Shown here piece after piece: positions 13,614 through 25,100 of a DNA stretch of 64,000 bases. The DNA lies in the NCBI RefSeq assembly GCF_036324505.1, contig NC_086357.1, positions 16,744,793 to 16,808,792 on the forward strand, given 5' to 3'. Numbering within the stretch: the stretch's first letter is position 1; each line of letters starts with the position of its first letter. The notes under the pieces were generated by a model that did not search any database, had not been told where the DNA came from, and was given only the letters and a program-made list of their open reading frames with translations. Made by a program: the position numbers and the translations under genes. The stretch comes from Eleginops maclovinus. Its lineage: Eukaryota > Chordata > Actinopteri > Perciformes > Eleginopidae.

Positions 13614-13923
13614 TGTGAGCGGGATGGCTCAGGTAAAAGGCAAGAGACGGAAGCGTTCGGGGTTGGGCAAAAACAACAGCGTTTATTCCTCAAGAAATGT
13701 GCACACAACGGACAGCTCCGCGGTACTTTTAGGACGGGCAAGGCCAGGACGGGGTGTGTCGTCTTGCCAGGACCCAGCCTACTGCAAGACAGACCAGAAC
13801 CAGGTTACCAACATGCTTTATATTAAATGCCTGATTACCTGATTCCGATCAGCTGTCTGGTCTCCGGCCGAGCCACTCCCCTCACCCCAGCAGCCGGCGC
13901 TCTAACCACACCCGGCTGCCACA
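13614..13923 (-). repeat. 3' LTR of the retrotransposon
   Basis: A 310-bp LTR bounded by TG...CA in element orientation. On the minus strand it holds a TATA box (TATAAAG, complement of 13816-13822) followed about 130 bp on by an AATAAA signal (complement of 13682-13687), giving a sensible U3-R-U5 layout. It differs from the partner at 16785-17093 by about five substitutions and one indel. Confidence 0.92.
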
Positions 13924-16159
13924 TAGGCTACCCCAACCGCCCGACTCAGGCCGGGATCCCGCCGGCCGACAGCTGACTCCCCCCGTTCCATCACCGTGGT
14001 GGCCAGAGAAGCAGACGCCACTTCCCTCCATGTTTTAAGGAGGTTTACGTGGTAGATCTGTGTTGCTCCCCCCCTGTCAGAACGCACCAACTCATAATCT
14101 ACGTCCCCCACTCGTCGTGTGACCACGAAGGGCCCTTGCCACTTGGCGAGTAATTTGGAGCTAGAAGTCGGGAGTAACACAAGTACTTTATCTCCCGGTG
14201 AAAATTGTCTCAGTTTCGACCCTCTGTTGTAGGCTACAGGCGCTGCTGACGTTCCTGAGCCTGCAGCAAATTCTCCCGTGATAACTGCCCCAGTGAATGG
14301 AGTTTTGCTCGCAGGTCCATAACGTACTGAATTTCGTTTTTACTTGTGCTTGGACCCTCCTCCCAGTTTTCTTTAAATAGGTCCAAAACACCCCGTGGCT
14401 TCCTGCCAAACAGCAGTTCAAAGGGAGAAAATCCCGTGGAGGACTGAGGCACCTCCCGCACTGCAAACAACAGAGGGTCTAGCCATTTATCCCAATTACG
14501 GCTATCCTCGTGAACGAACTTACGAACCATGTTCTTTAGCGTTTTGTTAAACCGCTCCACCAGGCCATCGGTCTGTGGATGGTAAACACTAGTCCGGATC
14601 GAGCGGATGCCCAACAGTTCATACAGCTCGCGTAGTGTGCGTGACATAAATGACGTGCCCTGGTCAGTCAGGATCTCTTTCGGGATCCCGACTCGGGAGA
14701 TTATATGAAACAGTGCCTGTGCAACGCTCTTTGCAGAGATATTGCGCAACGGCACTGCCTCGGGATATCTTGTTGCATAATCCACTAGGACGAGTACAAA
14801 GCGATATCCCCGTGCACTCTGGTCTAATGGCCCGATGAGGTCCATACCAACTCTCTCAAAAGGCACCTCAATTAATGGGAGTGGGCGCAGAGGCGCTTTT
14901 GGGGTGGCCGGTGGATTAACCAGCTGACATTCGCTGCAGGATGCACACCACCTCTTCACATCCGCGCGAATGCCCGGCCAATACAATCGGGCCATGATCC
15001 GGTGTAGTGTCTTATCGTACCCTAGGTGACCTGACATGGGGTTGTGATGAGTCGCCTGGAAAATCATTTCCCGACGGCTTTGTGGTACCAACAACTGGGT
15101 ATTGATCTCTCCTGTCTGTGTGTCACGGCTCACACGATACAGCCTGTCCCTAATAACAACAAAGTGTGGGTGTGTGAGTGCTGTGCTTGGTTGTAGCTGG
15201 GAGCCATCAATACTCACCACCTGATCGAAAGCGTGCTGAAGGGTCCCGTCCCTAGACTGTTCGAGGGGGAAATCCTCAACCGGGAACACTGGCGGGGGCA
15301 GAGGGGCCTCCCCGGCACCCTCCGGTGGTAGAGGGACCTCCCTGGCCCCCTCCGTGTCTGTTCCCCCTTCGTCGCCGTCAGCCGCTTCCGATTCGCCACT
15401 AAACACAGCACACCACTCACATTTCCCTGACTCCCGTGACCGCACCCCCATAGCCCCCGCTAGCTTAGCAAACCCCGGCCAATTTGTTCCCAAGATCAGA
15501 GGGTGCGCGAGGCGAGTACTAACTCCAGCCCTGACTCTATGCTTTTTACCCCTAAAAGATATTTCCAGAGTCACCTCCGGGTACTGGTGAATATCCCCAT
15601 GCACACACCTCACCTTCCCCCACGATGCTTCAACCAATGCCCCCGGCCGAACCAAGCGCTGATGGATCATCGTCTGATTAGAGCCCGTATCCATCAGAGC
15701 CTGGTGGGTACCCCCCTGTATACATACCGGTATACGGTACGTCCCTTCTAAACCGGGGGAGGCAACTGGCGGTCCCACAACCCGGACCAACTGTCCGACC
15801 TCCATCATGGGACACTCCCGCCGGAAGTGGCCGGGCTGCCCGCACCGCCAGCACTCCTGCCCTGGCGCCTGAGGAGCCCCCCGTGGTGCCGGACGACCAG
15901 AGGCGGAGGCTGGATCCTGGGGAGAGAGAGAGAGAGATGAGGTAGGGCTTGGGTGGGAAGGGGCTGGGTCGTGGGTTGAGGGGAACGCGGTGCAGCGGCT
16001 GCTGTCTGGAACCTCCTCCTCGGGGCTGGAACGGGTCGGTCCGCGGGGACGACAGGTTGTCGGGGCTCCTCCTTCATGCTCCGCCGGGGAAGCGAAAGGT
16101 GGTCCTCCGCGAGGACGACGGCTGCCTCCAGGCTGGCAGGGCGGTGACACTGGACCCAA
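13924..16159 (-). pseudogene. Retrotransposon pol: zinc knuckle, protease, integrase (RT absent)
   Basis: A 641-codon open frame (16159-14234) has, in order, a proline-rich stretch, a CCHC zinc knuckle (CWRCGQPGHFRREC), an aspartic protease with ALMDTGSNQTMI, an acidic linker, a HHCC-type integrase zinc region (HHNPMSGHLG...CASC), and an integrase core with D (VGMDLIGPL), D (LTDQGTSF) and E (VERFNKTL) in the usual spacing. At about 14234 the frame breaks (TAG plus a shift). Sequence encoding KLLAKWQGPFVVTRR and YHVNLLKTWRE (GPY/F-like) continues in another frame and then runs into the LTR. No RT motif (YxDD) or RNase H was found. Confidence 0.85.
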
Positions 16160-16752
16160 TTCGCCGTTGACGATGGCAGCCCGGCGACAAACTGCTCCAG
16201 TGCCACCTGCTCCATGACGTCCTCGGCGGAGCGCATCCCCGGCTGAAGCCAGCGCCTCGCCGCATCGAGGAGCTGCTTCGCGTAGGAGAAGGGGCGGCCA
16301 GCGTCCTCGAAGGGAAGGGCCCTGAACCGGCGGCGGTGTCCCTCTGGCGTGCTGCCAGACGTGTACTCATGTCGATCGGACGCTGGCAGGCTGTGGGCGG
16401 CTAGCTGCGCTTCCCGTGTTAGCAGGGGAAGAAGCCGCACAGCCCACTCCTCCTCCGGCCACCCGCACGCCGCCGCAGTGCCCTCAAATATGTCCAGATA
16501 AGCCTCTGGGTCGTCGTCGGCTGACATCTTCTGGAGGGCAATCTGCGGCGGCCGGGCGGGGTTGGTCACCGGCTCGGCCTCCCGGGCGGCCGGACGCTGC
16601 AGCAGCTCCCGCAGGAGAGCACGGTCCTCCCGCTGGCTGGAGGCGATTTCGAGGAGAGCCTCGCTCTGCTGACGTTGCAGGGCAGTTGTGCTCTCCTGCA
16701 TGAGGGCGAGGCGCTGGAGGGCCTGGCCCAGCGGGCGTTCTCCTTCCGTCAT
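15805..16752 (-). CDS. Retrotransposon Gag-like capsid protein
   Basis: A 315-codon frame starting 13 bp from the primer-binding site. Residues 1-60 are rich in Gln, Glu and Arg. The middle has GHRRRFRALPFEDA...ARRWLQP and VALEQFVAGLP, spaced like a SCAN/retroviral capsid C-terminal fold. The last 100 residues look out of frame: the zinc knuckle expected at the Gag end lies in the overlapping frame (start 16159). A frame switch around 15960-16060 would join them. Whether this is programmed frameshifting or a mutation cannot be told from one copy. Confidence 0.75.
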   Translation of the reverse strand: MTEGERPLGQALQRLALMQESTTALQRQQSEALLEIASSQREDRALLRELLQRPAAREAEPVTNPARPPQIALQKMSADDDPEAYLDIFEGTAAACGWPEEEWAVRLLPLLTREAQLAAHSLPASDRHEYTSGSTPEGHRRRFRALPFEDAGRPFSYAKQLLDAARRWLQPGMRSAEDVMEQVALEQFVAGLPSSTANWVQCHRPASLEAAVVLAEDHLSLPRRSMKEEPRQPVVPADRPVPAPRRRFQTAAAAPRSPQPTTQPLPTQALPHLSLSLPRIQPPPLVVRHHGGLLRRQGRSAGGAGSPATSGGSVP

Positions 16753-16765
16753 CTGAGGGGTTCAG

Positions 16766-16783
16766 GTCCCTGTTGAGGCGCCA
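16766..16783 (-). other. Primer-binding site, tRNA-Lys type
   Basis: In element orientation the site reads TGGCGCCTCAACAGGGAC, one base inside the 5' LTR. It matches the lysine-tRNA primer site used by many retroelements, with changes only in the middle. This fixes the element's direction as minus. Confidence 0.85.
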
Positions 16784-16784
16784 C

Positions 16785-17093
16785 TGTGAGCGGGATGGCT
16801 CAGGTAAAGGCAAGAGACGGAAGCGTTCGGGGTTGGGCAAAAACAACAGCGTTTATTCCTCAAGAAATGTGCACACAACAGACAGCTCCGCGGTACTTTT
16901 AGAACGGGCAAGGCCAGGACGGGGTGTGTCGTCTTCCAAGGACCCAGCCTACTGCAAGACAGACCAGAACCAGGTTACCAACATGCTTTATATTAAATGC
17001 CTGATTACCTGATTCCGATCAGCTGTCTGGTCTCCGGCCGAGCCACTCCCCTCACCCCAGCAGCGGGCGCTCTAACCACACCCGGCTGCCACA
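16785..17093 (-). repeat. 5' LTR of the retrotransposon
   Basis: A 309-bp LTR, about 98 percent identical to 13614-13923 by eye. The same TATA and AATAAA motifs are present (AATAAA as the complement of 16852-16857). Near identity of the pair suggests a fairly recent insertion. Confidence 0.92.
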
Positions 17094-17559
17094 CAGACAT
17101 TGCGCCCTGTATGAATAATACTCAAACAACTAAAAGATATCACCAATCAGAAACTCCCCTGGAGGTCACCTTTAACCTCAACAAATCTATATTAAAATAG
17201 GGATTGTTTTTGTTCAGGTAACTGTTTTACTTTACACAATATGACATTGTGTGTATCATATTACAAGCCGTTACATAAACACTGTACATGTTTCATGTAA
17301 CATACATTACTTAGAAGAATCATAGATGATAGCATGAGTACTTGACCCAACACTTTGAAAAGAAAGAATATTTATAACTAGAAAGTAAGTCACCTTATTC
17401 TGGGACTTTCAAGCATGTCAAGCACATAGCTGTGTCAAGTATAACTTCTATAGTATAAGAGATGACAAAGACTGGGAATGAATGAATGCAGCAAAGGTAA
17501 AAGGAGGTTGCAGCTCAGTTAGCACCTTAACCCCTTGGCCATTGAGAAGCCCTATTTTA

Positions 17560-17756
17560 TCATTTATTTAATCAGATTTCTTTAAGTTGAACGTGATGTT
17601 CTTCTCTCTTTTTGCTCTATTTTATTTATCTTATTTGAAACATGTATGTGGAGTTGTTGGAGGAGCACGCGACATAAGATTTTCATTGCCAACATATACG
17701 CTGTATCTGCTGTGCATATGACAAATAAAACCTTGAAACCTTGAAACCTTGATGTA
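17560..17756 (+). repeat. LINE (L2/CR1-like) 3' tail fragment
   Basis: The sequence runs through a T-rich stretch into 'ATTTTCATTGCCAACATATA' and then 'GACAAATAAAACC' followed by a short tandem of CTTGAAAC. A non-LTR 3' end finishing in tandem short repeats is typical of fish L2/CR1 lineages. No coding part remains. Confidence 0.5.
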
Positions 17757-17759
17757 GTT

Positions 17760-18960
17760 ATGTGATCATTCCCACCTTAGTACACTCTTTATACTCACTT
17801 TTTGAAAGAAACATACTTCAGGGTGGTATGATTCTCATTATGGTATAAGCATGCCCAGCAATACATTTACTATAAAACAGAGCAAGAACATCTGAACAAA
17901 TAACCACAGACAACAGTTTCACTAAACATACAAATGGGCAGAAATGTGTCAGAGAGTTACATGTACTGTACATGACTTGCCCCAAAATATGTATTTTAAC
18001 TACGGTAGTTAGAATGTTGTTTCAATAAAAATAAAAAAAAAGGCATGTGTATTTCCCCTCAATGAAACAAGTTTTGTTATTTCACAGGGAAATTCCAGTA
18101 ACACAGTGCAACAAAGGTTTTCTACCCACTGCTCTGTGAAACAAGTCAGGGATGTAAAATGCAATGCTGCCTCTGTGTGGTGTTGAGGGTTAATTACTCA
18201 CATGTGCTGTTTGTCCCCTGGGATTTAACTGAGTCTAAACTGCTGTACACATTATACACACACAAACATATTGAGAGAGATCTAAGGGGTTATGTGTTTA
18301 ACATGTTCAATTATATGACAACTTGTGGAAACTTCATTGGTTGAACAAGATAAGCTCAAAAGCTCCACAACTTCAACTAAACAGTGTAGTACTTACAAAT
18401 GTAACTGCCTTTCTGGCGAAGTAAAAGCTCTCATATCCCCCTGCAATACAATTGAATTCATTTGAATAAAGCCTCGCATAGACTATTCAATACAAACATA
18501 ACAAATGTATTGTTCAGCTAAATGTAGAGTGTTGTTGTAAATAAGGTCGAGAAGACTATCTCAAATGTGTTAAGTAGGCTAATTAATTCGATTAAATTAA
18601 GTTGCATGCTCTCTGCAAATGGAAGTCAGTACTACGCATGGTAGGCCACACGTGGTAGCTCGTTGGTGGCAACTGCCCCTCAGCCACGTGGTTAATGAAA
18701 ACAGCTGCATGGAGCTCTGTAGCACACTGACTCTGTGGCCAAATACTAAATGTGAAAAAGTGTGTCAAGTATGAAAGTATCGACTATCTGTCTGCTGTTG
18801 GATTCAGCAAATCAAGGTACTGTCCTCTGAAACTAAATAGTATCTTAAATGTGATGGATTTAATAATGTTTTTTTGCAGTCAACTAAAAATAATTTCCTG
18901 TGTGGAGTAATACATGTAAATGTGTATTGTAGGCGAGGCGCAAGCACGCTGCAAATATTC
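17760..18960. other. Non-coding stretch upstream of ncl
   Basis: No gene or RNA seen. CACGTG-type E-boxes occur near 18648-18690, but I cannot assign a role. Confidence 0.4.
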
Positions 18961-18965
18961 TTCTT

Positions 18966-19167
18966 GTGATTGGTTAATGTAGCAATGTGGGCGGGTCGAC
19001 GTGAACGCGCAGAACAAGAGAGCAACGAGCGCGGCTTCGAAGTCTCTGTCTTTCCTGCCTTATGTCCCATCGAGTAGGCTGAACCACCACGTGTATGCGT
19101 TAAATATTTCGTTTCTTGTTTCCATACGTCCAGTTCTTTGTGTTTCGCTGAAACACACAACAGCACC
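18966..19167 (+). promoter_or_regulatory. ncl: ncl promoter and 5' UTR
   Basis: TATA-less upstream region with an inverted CCAAT box (GATTGG, about 18968-18973) and a GC box (GGGCGGG, about 18989-18995). Near 19045-19060 is a pyrimidine run (TCTCTGTCTTTCCTGCC). A start within it would give a 5' TOP-like mRNA leader, usual for ribosome-biogenesis genes. The motifs are seen; the start site is inferred. Confidence 0.6.
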
Positions 19168-22100
19168 ATGGTGAAATTAGCAAAGGTAAGGCCAACTTGA
19201 TTGCATTTTCTTGTTAAAGAAACTGTTTGTGATTAAATTAAGCTTTGTTGTTAGGCATGAGGCCTTAACGGAGAAGTTGCTGCGTTTGTGTGAAAAACGG
19301 AATTAACGCCGCTTACAAATAACTGCAGATATTTTGTTGATACTTCGTTTTCTTCAATAATTATACACAGTTTATAACGTGTCTTTGTGGTCGAGAAATG
19401 AGGGTGAATTTGAAAGCCAACGTTATTAAACGTTTGTTCCTGATCGGCCATGTTGGTACATTGCTGTTCCCCCTGGCCTGCTAGTGGTTAGCGAAAAACT
19501 CAAGATGGCATTCATGCGCGTTCTCGATTTTAAAGCATGGGATTAAGAGATGTACCTAAAACAGATCAAATGTTAAACTGCTCACGCTGATCAATTTTTA
19601 CCGTAATTAAGATATTACAAGATATTTATCGGAAGGCCTATCATATACGTACTATGCTGGATTGCGGAACATGGTTGTTAGCGTAAGCGTGGTTGTTCAC
19701 AGTCAAAATGCAGCTCAGTACGAGACTATCCATTTGTAATGTTATAGTTAACATATCGTTCATTTTGAACCGGCTTTACATGTTCGGTTTAGATTATTCC
19801 TCGTCTTTCGGCAATTTCCTCCCTTGCTCACCATGTGTTCTGATGCATGTCTGCACACGGCTAAATTAGCCAACATGCTAACGGCCCGACCTCCTGAGCT
19901 CCACGTGGGTTGTGCGCCTGCTCGGATTGACACGAGGTGAAAACCAAGGAACCAGATTACCGCCCATGGAGCCGGCTATTACTAAACATGACTCGTGTTC
20001 ATTTAAACCTGTGCTCTTATTAATTTCTTATTTTCCATTTATTTTGCAGGCAGCTAGCAAGCAAGCAACCCTAAAGAAAAAAGCCCCTCCACCAAAAGAG
20101 GTAGAGGAAGAATCGAGTGAAGAGGAAAGCAGTGAGGAGGAAGAGGTACACGCTATTTAAATTCTCAGGTTTTGAACTAAAAACGTGTTTCTTTATTTTT
20201 AAAGTTATTAATGTTTGTTTTTTATTTATTTTTTAATGCAGGCCCCTAAAGTGGTGAAAAAAACCACACCAGCAAAAGCAGTTAAGAACGGCGCTGCTGC
20301 TAAGAAGGCAGAAAGTGAGGATGATGATTCCGGTAAGCACATTCTTCAACAAACTCAACCAATGTTCTTGATAGCTATTAGATATATTAAGTCCCTCGTT
20401 AAAGTCAATTGAATCAGCTGATCTTTGCACTTGTAAGCTTTTTAAAATATTGATGGTGTCCAAGCCTATAGAATGCAAGTAATCGTTAATAGGTAATTAC
20501 TTTTCCTTGATTGGGCATTGGTCAAACATGGTGGAAACACAGGGAGTGACATTTCTCTGGTACATTTACTATACAATTGTAATGAAAGTTAATTATTTTA
20601 ATCCAAAAATGTGGATGAAATACATTCTCATTAAGTCTCTCAATCTAAAATGTATTATGAGAAGAAGAAAACGTATTGTCTCCGTAACACAGAAAAACTG
20701 TAGATGCTTTTGTCCAGCCTTTTATATTTAAACTTAAGACTCACAATGTTGACACTTTATGCTGTGTCCATTAACCTACAGAGGAGGAATCTGAGGAAGA
20801 GGCCCCACCACCCAAAAAGACTCCCGCAAAGGCTAAACCAGCACCAGCCAAGGCAGCCCCTGCAAAGGCTGAGGAGTCCGAGGATGATGACGATGAGGAT
20901 GATGGTATGACGTGCATTACACTGCAGAAGTACATCTAGTCTATTCACAAGCTTGATGTAAAGAAAAAGGCCACAGACCCTCCATTTCTTGGCACACATG
21001 TGGTTGTTCAGTACTCGTGTGTGAAATGTTCGGAGGAACACTAAAGGCAGTGCTATGTCTTCGGTGCTGGTGTGTGTTATCGTCTGCCAGTTCTATCCTC
21101 AATCGCTGTTACATTTTTGTCCTGTGGCTTTTATTGAATTCAACGCAACTGTCTGCATAATTTTTTTGATGCTGCCAACCTTTGCTAAAATCAACAACTC
21201 CGATGTTTCTGTCTAGATGAGTCTGAAGAAGAGGCCCCACCCCCTAAGAAAGGAGCTAAACCTGCTGCTAAACCCGCAGTAAAGGCTAAACCTGCAAAGG
21301 AGTCTTCTGAGGAGGATGATGACGAAGATGATGACGAAGAAGAGGCTGCACCCCCCAAGAAGGCAGCTAAACCAGCCACCAAGAAGGCTGCCAAAGAGGA
21401 GTCTGATGACGATGATGATGAAGATGGTAAGACCAACCTTGGTTTCTTTCAAAGATAATGACTTTGAGTGGATTAACTCAATTGTGAGCTGCAGGCATAG
21501 GACATAATATGATGATCAACAAGGGACTTAATACTGATTTTGTGTGATGTCACCTTTTTTATTTATCTGACTTTGGTTAAAGGCAGCCAGGTCAATGGTT
21601 TGAATTTGTTCACAATGACTTTGGTAGTAAAAAAAAATACAATGATTGTGGTTTTCCAGACTCTGAGGAAGAGATGGACACCGCCCCTGCTCCAGCAAAA
21701 GCAAAGAAAGCGGGGATGGTGAAAGCCAAGGAAGAGTCAGAGGAGGAGGAGGATGATGATGAGGAGGAGGACGATGATGAGGATGAAGAGGGTGAGTTTT
21801 TATGTTGGACCATTTTTACTCAAGTGCTGCCATGTTAGTAGGCAAATGAAAAATGTTAGTTATCTCAAAAAAGTAACAGTTGACTGTTGCATATATATAT
21901 TTGCAATGCAGTCTATAGTTTTACCTCTATTCACATGTTCCAGACCTCCTTTCTTGGCTAAATTGTCTGTTGATTGAGGTTGTTTTACTCTTGTTTCTAC
22001 AGAAGCCCCAGTGACCCCTGCAAAGAGGAAGGCAGAGGGAAAGAAAGAGGCTCCTGCTGCCAAGAAGGCAAAGGCAGAGGGTGAAGGTAGGCAGAATGCA

Positions 22101-25100
22101 CAGGCCCATCAATCAAATGTGAACATTTTGATATGATGAACAACAAGGGACTTAATACTGATATGTGATGTCACCATGTTATTATTCTGATCAACTGAAA
22201 TGGGTTAATATGTTTCCACACATATAAAACAAAACTAATTGCATTCATTCGCCCTTTTCAGGTTTCTGTCTATTTGTTGGGAACTTGAACTCCGACAAGG
22301 ACTTTGATGAAATTAAAGAGGCCATGAGAAAGTTCTTCACCAAGAACAGTCTTGAAGTCGCCGATGTCCGGTTAGGTGGATCCAAGTAAGCAAAATTTGA
22401 AAACAAAACAATATAAATATATCCATTTATTTGTTTTGAAAAAGCAATGTCTAATGGTCCTTAAATGTCTTGTCTCTGCAGAAAGTTTGGTTATGTGGAC
22501 TTCTCGACTGAGGAGGACATGCAGAAGGCACTAGAGCTTAATGGCAAGAAGTTCATGGGTAATGAGCTGAAGTTGGACAGAGCCAGAAGCAAGGAGACCT
22601 CACAGGATAGCAAGAAGGGTAAGGTTCAAATTTGTACCGTTTAACATTTTAAGAAAATTGCCACAGACCCTCCATTTCTTGGCACACATGTGGTTGTTCA
22701 GTACTCGTGTGTGAAATGTTCGGAGGAACACTAAAGGCAGTGCTATGTCTTCGGTACCGGTGTGTGTTATCGTCTGCCGGTTCTATCCTCAATCGCTGTC
22801 ACATTTATACCTTGATTGGATTGAATCCATAGAGGCTTTTCCTCTGCAGATCTTTAAGACGAATTACAATGAAAAAAACTCTCAAATTTCTCAGAATATT
22901 GAAAATAAGTTATTCCAAAACTGACGATACTCTTAATCCCACAGAGAGGGATTCACGAACACTGTTTGTGAAAAACCTTCCCTTCTCCGCGACGATTGAA
23001 GACTTGAAGGAAGTTTTCGAAGCTGCCGTTGATGTCAGGTTACCGCCAGGCCAGAACGGTTCAAACAGGGGGTAAGAACAAGCCCGCATTGAAGTTTTGG
23101 TTATTTCCTGTGTCTAAATGATGTCACTTAGAAGGAATACAGGAAAATAGTCCTACGAGCTAAGTGAGAACTGTGTAGTAAACTGTCATAGGCTATAGTG
23201 CAAGGAAATTGTCATTTTCTACAATAGTTTCCACTATTTGTACCACAAAGGACTGCAAGTAACTATTTTCTTGATTTATAGTTAAGTCCAAAACATTTAA
23301 CTAATAAGGAAAAAGGAGATCCCAATATTTAATGCTGATGTTGGATAGATAGATAGATATAGTAACTCTCCATCTGACAGGCTAAAAACCCATCAGTGAT
23401 CTTTGAAACAAAACATTTAAAAATGGTATTTGAACCCAATGGTCAAACTAAGTTGTAGTACTCAAACCTGCCTTTAATACGCATTTTCCAGTAATTTTGT
23501 TCAGGACGACTAATCTCTTCACTCTTTTTGACAGCATTGCGTACATTGAGTTCAAATCTGAGGCTGAAGCAGAGAAGATGTTGGAGGAAGCTCAAGGTGC
23601 TGATGTCCAGGGGAGGTCCATCATGGTGGACTACGTTGGCGATAAGAGCCAGAAGGGATCTATGGTTGGAGGTAAATTCTTCGGCTGCTTTACAAAGCTA
23701 TGAAGCCTGTATATGACCAGTTTGAGATTTTAGTAGTTGTGCAATAGTACAATAAAGCCCTGAGTCATGTTCATCAAGTATTTCAATTTTAAATGGCAGG
23801 TTGCATCAATGATCAAGTAGGTCAATGAAAGTGCTTGCCATCAGTATCTGTTTTTTTTCTTCGGTCTCTGTAGCAGCTGGAGCAGCCAGTAAAACACTGG
23901 TGGTGAATAATCTGTCCTTCAGCGCCACAGAAGAAGCCCTTCAAGCCACATTTGAGAAGGCTGTCTCTATTAGGATTCCACAGAGAGATGGCAGACCAAA
24001 AGGGTAAGCATCTGTCATGATACTTTGCTAATGGGTTAAAGGATGACTTAATTATTTTATCTTAAAATAAATCTTTTAGCTGTTCACCTTCTCATGAGCT
24101 CCTCTGAATCTCACCCATGATTCTGAATGGATTCGCACGAGAAGCAGAGTCAATGCACAGTTTGAACAAGCTCTGCAGGCCCTACTCGCATTAGGGAAAC
24201 TGTCTGTCTGTTGTGCAACAGTTAATCTAAAACGAATTACACTGGCATTTACAAACCATGGAACCATTTTTCTCAAATATCAATTTGTGAACCGTCTCCT
24301 AATTTCATTCTTTTTTCCTTTAGTTTTGCTTTTGTAGAATTTGAGAGCACAGAGGAGGCAAAGGATGCTCTGGAAAACCTCAACAATACAGATATTGATG
24401 GCCGCTCCATCCGCCTGGAGTACAGCCAGAACAGTGGCAGAGACGGGGGCAGAGGAAACTCCGGTAAGATTACAAACTTTACTATTCAGTTCTGTTAAGA
24501 AATGATAGTGATGAATAGTGTTAGCATGGCCAGATGTGATAACCTTATCTTCTGAAACTTGGCTTATCACTTGGTCCTCAGATGAGTTTCGGTTGAAAAA
24601 GCATTTGTATCCACCCCGAAGATCAGCCAGTGTTAAAAAATTTAACAATGAGTTCTATCTGCTACCAGGTCCAACCAAGACCTTGTTCGTCAAGGGTCTC
24701 TCCGAGGACACAACAGATCAGAGCCTCAGGGATGCGTTCGATGGAGCCGCAGCAGCCAGGATAGTCACAGACAGAGAAACGGGGGCATCAAAATGGTAAG
24801 TTGGTCGTGTTTGACAAACTCCTTGTGGCTTCTCACTCCTCGTTTGCACGACTCTGTCCAGCAGTGACTGTACAGATTAGCATGTTAAGATCTGCCTCTC
24901 TTTGCAGCTTCGGCTTTGTGGACTTCAACAATGAGGATGACTGCAAGGCAGCCAAGGAGGCCATGGACGAAGGCGAGATCGATGGCACCAAAGTAACCCT
25001 GGACTACGCCAAGCCCAAGGGTGAAGGCGGCTTCCGCGGAGGTCGTGGCGGTGGAGGATTTGGTGGTCGCGGTGGCAGAGGAGGTCGTGGCGGCTTCGGT

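Larger units (their letters stand above)
13609..17098 (-). mobile_element. Gmr1-like Ty3/gypsy LTR retrotransposon lacking RT-RNase H
   Basis: The element (13614-17093) is flanked by a 5-bp target duplication CAGAC at 13609-13613 and 17094-17098. It has two LTRs of about 310 bp that differ at only about six positions, and a tRNA-Lys-like primer site next to the 5' LTR. Minus-strand coding order is gag, zinc knuckle, protease, integrase, GPY/F-like module, 3' LTR. The gag core resembles the SCAN domain, which is thought to derive from Gmr1-like capsids. Gmr1-like elements carry integrase before RT, so the expected RT-RNase H after integrase is absent here. At 3.48 kb it is well short of a complete gypsy-class element. 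Confidence 0.9.

Noticed and set aside
21191..21436. Serine-rich minus frames over ncl acidic exons, also 21610-21813
   Set aside because: Complements of GAG/GAT acidic codons in ncl exons 5 and 6.
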